Below, one piece after another: positions 57,415-64,000 of a stretch of 64,000 bases of DNA (the stretch's first letter is position 1; every line of letters begins with the position of its first letter). The stretch covers positions 1 to 64,000 of the forward strand of contig NZXG01000059.1 in NCBI GenBank assembly GCA_002701845.1, given 5' to 3'. The notes under the pieces were generated by a model. It was not told the origin of the DNA. It ran no database searches and saw nothing but the letters and a program-made list of their open reading frames with translations. The position numbers were made by a program, and so were the translations under genes. This DNA comes from Pseudomonadales bacterium (lineage in GTDB: Bacteria; Pseudomonadota; Gammaproteobacteria; Pseudomonadales; Ketobacteraceae).

Positions 57415-58100
57415 TGCCTGGTTTCAGCCTGAGTTGCCAGTTTAACAATTTGATCGTGGTGGTAAACCTCAACCAACGCCCGGGATTCGACGCGGCTGAG
57501 ACTGACCAGACAGTCGTTAACCATGGCCTGGGCCACCTGCTCCGCGGGAATGGCCTGATAGGCACTCAGAGGCCCCTGCAACAGGGGATTGAACCATGGC
57601 GCCAGATGGGCACCGGCCATTTCCGCCAGACGCATCTCGCCGCGCTCCCCCAACAGCAATGAGGGCCGGAATAGGGCCAGCTTTGGATACTCCAGCGCTC
57701 GTAATTGCGCCTCCAGCTCCCCCTTTACCCGGGAATAGAAAAACACTGAACGCCGGGATGCACCCACCGCCGAGACCAGCCCAAACAGCCGGGCGGAGTG
57801 CGCCCGCCCCAGTCGCGCAGCGTCCAGACAATACTGATAATCCACCCGGCGAAAATTCTCCCGGCTGCCGGCCTGCTTGATGGTGGTACCCAGGCAACAG
57901 AGGATCGCATCCACCGCGAACAGCTCGGGGTATTCATCCAATCGATCGAAATCCACCAGGACATTGCTCAACCTTTGATCCTTCAGTGGTAGCGTGCGCC
58001 GGGTTGGCGCCACCACTTCCTGAACCTGATCCCGGTTCAACAGCTGAGTCAGGCAATGGCGACCAATGAGGCCAGTGGCCCCCAACAACATCACTTTCAT
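57411..58100 (-). CDS. NAD(P)H-binding oxidoreductase (atypical SDR, YbjT/HTATIP2-like)
   Basis: [39 protein letters not shown] ... [16 protein letters not shown]. Confidence 0.9.
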   Translation of the reverse strand: MKVMLLGATGLIGRHCLTQLLNRDQVQEVVAPTRRTLPLKDQRLSNVLVDFDRLDEYPELFAVDAILCCLGTTIKQAGSRENFRRVDYQYCLDAARLGRAHSARLFGLVSAVGASRRSVFFYSRVKGELEAQLRALEYPKLALFRPSLLLGERGEMRLAEMAGAHLAPWFNPLLQGPLSAYQAIPAEQVAQAMVNDCLVSLSRVESRALVEVYHHDQIVKLATQAETRQ

Positions 58101-60352
58101 GTTATGCCCCTTGCCCGCCGGCGATCGGTGACGTCTGCGCCCTGGGCGCTTTCAGTGGCCCCCAGCCATCGCCGCAGCTTAGCACCGAGCTCGTCCAGAT
58201 TCACCGGTTTGGCCAGATAATCATCCATCCCTGCCGCCAGACAGCGCTGCTGCTCGCCCTCCACCACACTGGCGGTCATGGCCACGATGGGGATACGCGA
58301 CCGCTCAGTGGATTCCTCCTGTTCCCGCCAGGCCCGGGTGGCCTCATAACCGTCCATCACCGGCATCACACAATCCATCAATATGAGGTCAAAGTTCTGC
58401 TGCTGTAACAACCCCAAAGCCTCTTTACCATTAACCACCGACGTCACCGGATACCCCAGCTTATCAAGCATGCCCTTGGCCACCATCTGGTTGACCACGT
58501 TGTCTTCCACCAGCAGTATCCGGTGCCGGGTCTGCGGCGTCGCAGCGGCATCACCACGCTCCGCAGGCTCCGCCGGCTGCAGGCCATAACAGCGCAGCAA
58601 CGCCTGGTACAGCTTTTCAAAAGTCACCGGTTTGCTTAACCATTCCGCCGTCAGTTGTTGCTCCAGCCCGCCGCGCATGGCGTCGGCACGCTGCGCCAGT
58701 GATGACAGCAGGACCAGCCGGGGCTGCACGCTGATGGTGGCATCCCGCTGCAGATCGACCAGCCATTCCAGGGCCATGGGCTGTTGCAAAGACAGATTCA
58801 CAAACATCAAGTCATAGGGGCGTTGCGCCGCAGCCGCCTCCGGTACCAGGTCAGCGGCCTGAGCCGGCTCCCGTACCGACTCTATCATCATGTCCAGACT
58901 GTCCAGCTTGGCCACCAGGGCTTCCATCACCCCACCCCGGGCGCCGACCACGAGCGCGCGCAAGTGCAGGAGCTCTTTGTGCAAGCTCCCCTTCTCCGCC
59001 TGCTGGGTGGTGCCGCGCAGCTGCACCGTAAACCAGAATTCGGTGCCCCGCTCATTGCTCTGAAAGCCAATCTTCCCGTTCATGCACTCCACCAGCCCTT
59101 TGCTGATGGCGAGCCCCAGGCCGGTACCGGAATGGGCCTGCGGACTGTGTTGATGGGCACTGGCAAAAGCCTCGAACAAATGGTTTTGTAATTCCGGGGC
59201 GATGCCCTTGCCGTTATCCTTGACGCTGATCCGCAGTTCAAGCCGGGACTCAGACACCTTCTGACTGGTCACCGCCAGTATGATATCGTCGCCCTGGCTG
59301 TACTTGATGGCATTGGATACCAGATTTTCAATCAACTGGGCCAGCCGGGCGCTGTCCCCCTTGACCCGCACCGGCAGATCCGGGGCATAACGACAATTGA
59401 GCTCCATGCCCCGGTCGTGGGCCCGGGGCCCCAACAGCTCCAATGACTGATCAATGCAACGTTTGATGTTGAACACGTTTTCCTGGAGCTGTACCTGACC
59501 CGAACTGATGCGGGAAAAGTCGACGATGTCATCGATCAGGCTCAGTAGGCTGGCGCCGGATTGTGCCGCCAGGGTCTGCAGCTCCCGCTGTTGCGGACTG
59601 AGTTCGGTATCGTCCAGCAAAGCCAGCATCCCAAGCACATTGTTCATTGGCGTGCGGATTTCGTGGGTAATATGGGAGAGAAACTCGGTCTTAAACTGAC
59701 TGGCGTGATTGGCGGCGTTGGCGGCCTGGGCCAGATCCCCGGCTTTACGTTGCAATTCCCGGGTGACCTGGGCCGTCTCCCAATAGCGATGCATGATAAT
59801 CCGGGATTGACGCCACAACATCACCAGCATGATCAGCAATGCCACCGCAATGGTAAGCCCCCGCAAATCCCCCACCAGCACATAAGCCAGCAACGGTGGC
59901 ATCAGCCCGCAACCGAGCCGCAAGGTATTGCGTTGGTGATAGGGAGACCATTCCACGTTGTTTAGGGCGCAGAGACCCACCATATAGAGCGTCACCAGGA
60001 AACTGCTCATCCCCAGCTTGTCTGCCAGGATCACAGCGGCGCTGAACAGCCCCATGCCCAGGGCGGCGGCAATCTGGGACAGAATAAACCCGGTGCGCCA
60101 GCGACCGGGACCGGCGCCATACGCGGTATCGAAGCGGATGACCAGAGTGAATTGCAGCGCGGACAACGCCAGGATCAGCAAGCCCGCGGCGGTGGCAATG
60201 CGGGGATGACTGCCATAATAACCACCGACGGTGGCCACAAACAGGAACAGCAACAGGTTGGCAACCCCGAACAACCGGCTCTGTACCGCCAGGTTTACGT
60301 CAACCCGGCGCAGTATCTTCCGATCCCTGAACAGCTTCTGATCCAATGCCAT
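58097..60352 (-). CDS. hybrid sensor histidine kinase with a degenerate and a canonical receiver domain
   Basis: FLSHITHEIRTPMNNVLGMLALL (H box), GTGLGLAISKGLV, ILLVEDNVVNQMVAKGMLDKLGYPV ... DLILMDCVMPVMDGYEATRAWR. Confidence 0.95.
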   Translation of the reverse strand: MALDQKLFRDRKILRRVDVNLAVQSRLFGVANLLLFLFVATVGGYYGSHPRIATAAGLLILALSALQFTLVIRFDTAYGAGPGRWRTGFILSQIAAALGMGLFSAAVILADKLGMSSFLVTLYMVGLCALNNVEWSPYHQRNTLRLGCGLMPPLLAYVLVGDLRGLTIAVALLIMLVMLWRQSRIIMHRYWETAQVTRELQRKAGDLAQAANAANHASQFKTEFLSHITHEIRTPMNNVLGMLALLDDTELSPQQRELQTLAAQSGASLLSLIDDIVDFSRISSGQVQLQENVFNIKRCIDQSLELLGPRAHDRGMELNCRYAPDLPVRVKGDSARLAQLIENLVSNAIKYSQGDDIILAVTSQKVSESRLELRISVKDNGKGIAPELQNHLFEAFASAHQHSPQAHSGTGLGLAISKGLVECMNGKIGFQSNERGTEFWFTVQLRGTTQQAEKGSLHKELLHLRALVVGARGGVMEALVAKLDSLDMMIESVREPAQAADLVPEAAAAQRPYDLMFVNLSLQQPMALEWLVDLQRDATISVQPRLVLLSSLAQRADAMRGGLEQQLTAEWLSKPVTFEKLYQALLRCYGLQPAEPAERGDAAATPQTRHRILLVEDNVVNQMVAKGMLDKLGYPVTSVVNGKEALGLLQQQNFDLILMDCVMPVMDGYEATRAWREQEESTERSRIPIVAMTASVVEGEQQRCLAAGMDDYLAKPVNLDELGAKLRRWLGATESAQGADVTDRRRARGIT

Positions 60353-60441
60353 GCTGAGTCGACCCTGGCCAAACGTACCCCATTATAGCCCGTTACCCGG
60401 TTAACATCAGTACCCGCCAATGGCCTCGGCCACAAGGCGCA

Positions 60442-61851
60442 CTAGTAGTAGAAGGTCAAAGTGGCCTGAATGTAGTCGTCGCTCTCGATAATGCTTATTT
60501 TGCGACTGGGATCCGCCATGCTCTGCAGTTGCTGTAGCACATCCACCCCGAACTGATCATCGAAAATGATATCGATGCCTTCCTCTTGTAACAGCCCCAC
60601 CAGGAAATCGAAGACTTCATTGTAAGCAAAGGCATCCTCGTCGAACACCGGTGAGCTCAACAGATCCGCTATGATTTCGGCGTTGGTGTCATCCACTTCC
60701 ACCCGGCCCCGCTCCAATACGGAAACCGCTTCAATCTCCAGGAACAGATTGGCATTGATCCGGCGCTCGAATTCCACTGACACCACTTTTTCCTCGGTAT
60801 CCGGATCCCACAGAATGCCCCCCAGAATACTGGTGTCGAATTCGTCGTTAAAATTAAAACGGCCGCCAAAGCCCACATCGTGCTCAAGATAACCGGGGGC
60901 GGATCCATCGCGGGAATCGCGCATGAATTCAGTAATACTGGTGATATCGATGTTGCTGCCAAATACTCCGTAAAAGCTGTACTCAACGCCGGCAACCGCC
61001 GCCCAGTAGTCCTCCCGCTGACTGCGGGCGCCCACGGCTTCCAGCTTCACCGCCCAGCCCTCGTAGAGATACTCCAGCTCCAGGCCCAGTTGATCCTTAT
61101 GCTGATAGTTGGGCACCAACATCGGGTTGCTCAGATCGTAATTAAACGAAAACCAGGGATCACGGTCCACGCCGGAAAACCAGGACAACGCCATATCCAC
61201 GTAGTCATTCAGGGGCCGTTGCCAGCGCACTGCAAAGTCCACATCGTTCTGGCCGGTGTCGGAGCTGTAGCGGGCGGCGTCGCTGTCGATGGGCAGGGGG
61301 GAACGCAGCCGTCCATCCGGCCCGGGAAACGTTTGTTCCCGGAAACCCAGCAGCAAATAAAAATCGAACAGACCCCAGTCATGCACCAGGGACAGATTGA
61401 TCATCGGCTGACCCAGCTTCTCGTCATCGTCATCCACCAGGTCTTCCTGATTGATCACGTCCACCAGGTTGATAAATTCGGTTTTACCCCAGAATACCCG
61501 GGTAATCCCCGAGCGCAGCTCCCAACTGTCTCCCACATGAATCCACAGCGCCTCGCGGATATCGAAATGCGTGCGCTCGGAGTCCTCACTGTCAAGGATC
61601 AGGTAGGGGTAAAAAGTGAAGAGATCGTCGCCGTCGTTCCAGGAGGTAAAATACTCGGCCCCCAACCGCAGCGCCACGTCGTGCTGACTTTGGCCAAATT
61701 CGCCCGGATCTTTGAAATAGCGATATTCGACGCCGGTTTCCCCACGCCATTCACCCTGCTCCAGAAAAGTCTCAAGAAAGGCAAACGCCGGGGAACTGAT
61801 CAGGAGCGCTACCAGCCCCGCGAAAGTAATTCTTATCATAAAAGCCGACAC
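60442..61851 (-). CDS. outer-membrane beta-barrel protein (DUF1302-like)
   Basis: Signal peptide; LEQGEWRGETGVEYRYF ... REALWIHVGDSWELRSGITRVFWGKTEFINLVDVINQEDLVDDDDEKLGQPMINLSLVHDWG ... QATLTFYY. Confidence 0.85.
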   Translation of the reverse strand: MSAFMIRITFAGLVALLISSPAFAFLETFLEQGEWRGETGVEYRYFKDPGEFGQSQHDVALRLGAEYFTSWNDGDDLFTFYPYLILDSEDSERTHFDIREALWIHVGDSWELRSGITRVFWGKTEFINLVDVINQEDLVDDDDEKLGQPMINLSLVHDWGLFDFYLLLGFREQTFPGPDGRLRSPLPIDSDAARYSSDTGQNDVDFAVRWQRPLNDYVDMALSWFSGVDRDPWFSFNYDLSNPMLVPNYQHKDQLGLELEYLYEGWAVKLEAVGARSQREDYWAAVAGVEYSFYGVFGSNIDITSITEFMRDSRDGSAPGYLEHDVGFGGRFNFNDEFDTSILGGILWDPDTEEKVVSVEFERRINANLFLEIEAVSVLERGRVEVDDTNAEIIADLLSSPVFDEDAFAYNEVFDFLVGLLQEEGIDIIFDDQFGVDVLQQLQSMADPSRKISIIESDDYIQATLTFYY

Positions 61852-61926
61852 CCCAGCGCCCGCCTACCAGGGTAGTACGGACGCAATACTCAAGGGTTCA
61901 CCGCCACCAGAAACTGCGGGCAGTGA

Positions 61927-62781
61927 TCAGTAACGAGCTCGTTTCAAACTGTTTTTATTAAAATCAGAATCGCTGAGGCTCGTATCGAATTCGATATTGG
62001 TCTGCTTCAATACGGTGCTGCGTCCAGTCTGATGATTGACCATCAGCAACTCCTCCGGGCGCCAGAACTTATCCTTATACTGCTTAAAGCCTGACGCGGT
62101 CATGGTTTTCAGATGGCTCTTCTTGCGATCGTAAAACTCGGCTTTCACGGTGCGGTAATGCTCCTTGTCGACCCAGGTGACAATTCGGGTATAGCCGGAG
62201 TTTTCATCTTTGGGATAGCTTTCCACCACGTAACACTCGAGTCCGTCATGGCAGGGCTCGTCGCGCAGATACTTATAGGTATAGTCTTCGAGAGACTGAC
62301 CGCCGATGTCCTCGAACGAAAATTCACTGCCCATAAAGGGACCGGATTTTTTGCTGGAGGCGATCTTTTTCACCCGCTTCAGCGCCGGCAGATATAACCA
62401 CTGATCGTCATCCCGGTTTTTGTGCTGATGAGTCAGTAGCGCGGTTCCCGCCTGATCCCGGGGGGACAGAAAGACCATCAGTGATTTGTCGCCCTCTTCA
62501 CCTTTGCCTTCCAGGTTCTTGGTGGACATTTCCCGTTCACTGGTGGCCTCTTGTTTGTTCTTCAGAATCATCAGCATGTCAGACTCGGAATCGCCGTAAC
62601 CTTCGTCCTGATCTTCCGCAGCCTTGAAAATATTGTAGCCCTTTTCTTCCGGGGTCTCGGCTTGCGCGGTGGCCACACCCAACAGGGCCAGCAGTGCAAT
62701 GGCGGTGAATGATTTTTTATTTTTCATGTATTTCATATTGTTAGAATTCCTCATCTGGTGATGATCATTGCATATTAACAC
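61927..62781 (-). CDS. LolA-like outer membrane lipoprotein-sorting protein
   Basis: TPEEKGYNIFKAAEDQDEGYGDSESDMLMILKNKQ ... WLYLPALKRVKKIASSKKSGPFMGSEFSFEDIGGQ. Confidence 0.9.
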   Translation of the reverse strand: MLICNDHHQMRNSNNMKYMKNKKSFTAIALLALLGVATAQAETPEEKGYNIFKAAEDQDEGYGDSESDMLMILKNKQEATSEREMSTKNLEGKGEEGDKSLMVFLSPRDQAGTALLTHQHKNRDDDQWLYLPALKRVKKIASSKKSGPFMGSEFSFEDIGGQSLEDYTYKYLRDEPCHDGLECYVVESYPKDENSGYTRIVTWVDKEHYRTVKAEFYDRKKSHLKTMTASGFKQYKDKFWRPEELLMVNHQTGRSTVLKQTNIEFDTSLSDSDFNKNSLKRARY

Positions 62782-62856
62782 AGAGTATCAATGCCATATC
62801 AAGCAATACGACCACAAAGTCACTAATTGGTTGCGGGCAAACGGCATCCCCGAAGG

Positions 62857-63060
62857 TCAGTCGATACTAGCGATGGCCATGGGCTCGGAGGCTGACCCGC
62901 CCCGTACCGGCGCCTCGTCCACAATCAGCTCGACAGTGGTGTAACGGCGCTGACGGCCGGCGTCCTTGCGGTAGCGAACACAGACCAGGCGATCGCCGTA
63001 GCGTTGTTTGAGGCGCTTGGTGCCGCTGTCTCCAGGGCGAAGGGTTTTGGTCACGTCCAT
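62857..63060 (-). CDS. small conserved hypothetical protein
   Basis: MDVTKTLRPGDSGTKRLKQRYGDRLVCVRYRKDAGRQRRYTTVELIVDEAPV; ATG at 63060. Confidence 0.65.
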   Translation of the reverse strand: MDVTKTLRPGDSGTKRLKQRYGDRLVCVRYRKDAGRQRRYTTVELIVDEAPVRGGSASEPMAIASID

Positions 63061-63125
63061 GGTGCTCTCCAATGACAGATATCAGGAGAGAGACAGTGGG
63101 AAGGCAAGGAACAAGGGTCAGAATA

Positions 63126-63201
63126 TGGCGTCCCCTAGGGGACTCGAACCCCTGTTACCGCCGTGAAAGGGCGGTGTCCTAGGCCACTAGACGAAGGGGA
63201 C
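63126..63201 (-). tRNA. tRNA-Glu(UUC), CCA encoded
   Basis: Reverse complement gtccccttcgtctagtggcctaggacaccgccctttcacggcggtaacaggggttcgagtcccctaggggacgcca. Confidence 0.97.
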
Positions 63202-63219
63202 GCAAACTGCGTCGGAAAG

Positions 63220-63295
<76 letters not shown>

Positions 63296-63412
63296 AAATC
63301 GGTTAACCTACTGATTTTGAAGTGCTAATTGACTTCGATTCAGAGAATCACCAAAAGAGGCTGCGAATTCTAAGAGGGATCCGAACACCTGTCAACCTCT
63401 TTCCCGGCAATT

Positions 63413-64000
63413 TTAGAAGGCCAGGCTTCTATACTCTTTGTCCCAGGCTTTGGTCTCTTTTTTACTGGGCCCCCCCACCACCGACAGGGCCTGGCGCAGA
63501 CGGGCGCGGGTCATGTCCGAGCCCAGAATCACCATGGCATCCATGATGGAGGGCGCCGCCGGACGCCCCGCCACCGCCACAAAAAGGGGCATCATAAAAT
63601 CCTTGAGTTTCAGTTCCAGGTGCCCGGCAATGACCCCCAGGGCATCCGCCACCGTATCCCGCTGCCAGTGCCGCATTTCTTCAAACCGCCACAGGCTGAA
63701 CTGCAGTATCTTGCGCACCTGCAGCGGCTCCAGGCGGGGAAAGTCGAATTGTTCGACACTCAGCGGCAGGTCTCCCGCCACAAAAAAGTCCGCCAGATGC
63801 GCCACATCGGAGAGCACCTCCAGCCGGGTCTGAATCAGCGGCAATACAGCCATCAGATACTCTTCATTAAAGGCCCACTGACGAAACCGCTCTGCCAGCT
63901 GCTGCGGATCATGGTTTTCCCGGATCCAGAGCCCATTAAGCCAGCGCAGTTTCTCCACGTCGAATACCGGGCCACCCAGCGACACCCGCTGCAGATCAAA
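63413..64000 (-). CDS. gltX: glutamyl-tRNA synthetase, C-terminal part (gene runs off the window)
   Basis: FDVEKLRWLNGLWIRENHDPQQLAERFRQW ... KLKDFMMPLFVAVAGRPAAPSIMDAMVILGSDMTRARLRQAL. Confidence 0.95.
   Translation of the reverse strand, partial: FDLQRVSLGGPVFDVEKLRWLNGLWIRENHDPQQLAERFRQWAFNEEYLMAVLPLIQTRLEVLSDVAHLADFFVAGDLPLSVEQFDFPRLEPLQVRKILQFSLWRFEEMRHWQRDTVADALGVIAGHLELKLKDFMMPLFVAVAGRPAAPSIMDAMVILGSDMTRARLRQALSVVGGPSKKETKAWDKEYRSLAF

Overview
The window reads as one contiguous gammaproteobacterial chromosome segment. About 45 coding regions, three tRNAs and several terminators can be supported from sequence. From the tRNA-Ser at ~7.0 kb rightwards it is mostly core genome: tusDCBE-ybiB, cysG, serS, crcB, rarA, lolA, ftsK, ald, trxB, aat, bpt, infA, clpA/clpS, cspD, icd, rluE, moaCDE, mnmA, hflD, purB, an L16-hydroxylase-like cupin, glcB, then ttcA, a phoD-like gene, mdh, rraA and gltX with tRNA-Glu/Ala. 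From memory, much of the ftsK-to-purB order resembles the Pseudomonas arrangement. The clearest accessory stretch is ~1.4-7.0 kb. There an IS256-family element sits between a 5'-truncated nhaR-like LysR gene, a coiled-coil remnant and a 5'-truncated flavin-dependent ketosteroid-dehydrogenase-like gene. These are followed by SRPBCC, SnoaL and SDR genes and end at the 3' end of tRNA-Ser. I did not find a CRISPR array, prophage, recognisable defence island or a convincing new multi-gene system. The best leads are: (i) the IS-linked remodelled junction and a perfect 10-bp inverted repeat inside it; (ii) a MalT/AlkS-like STAND ATPase lacking its LuxR output domain, convergent on a LysR gene with shared stop bases; (iii) a small uncharacterised protein made of two copies of a ~100-aa domain; (iv) a divergent omptin-like beta-barrel; (v) a GGDEF/EAL protein with both signature motifs altered; (vi) a LolA-like/beta-barrel pair without an adjacent RND/MMPL permease; and (vii) a two-copy intergenic repeat motif. 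All family names come from reading translated sequence; no database search was run.
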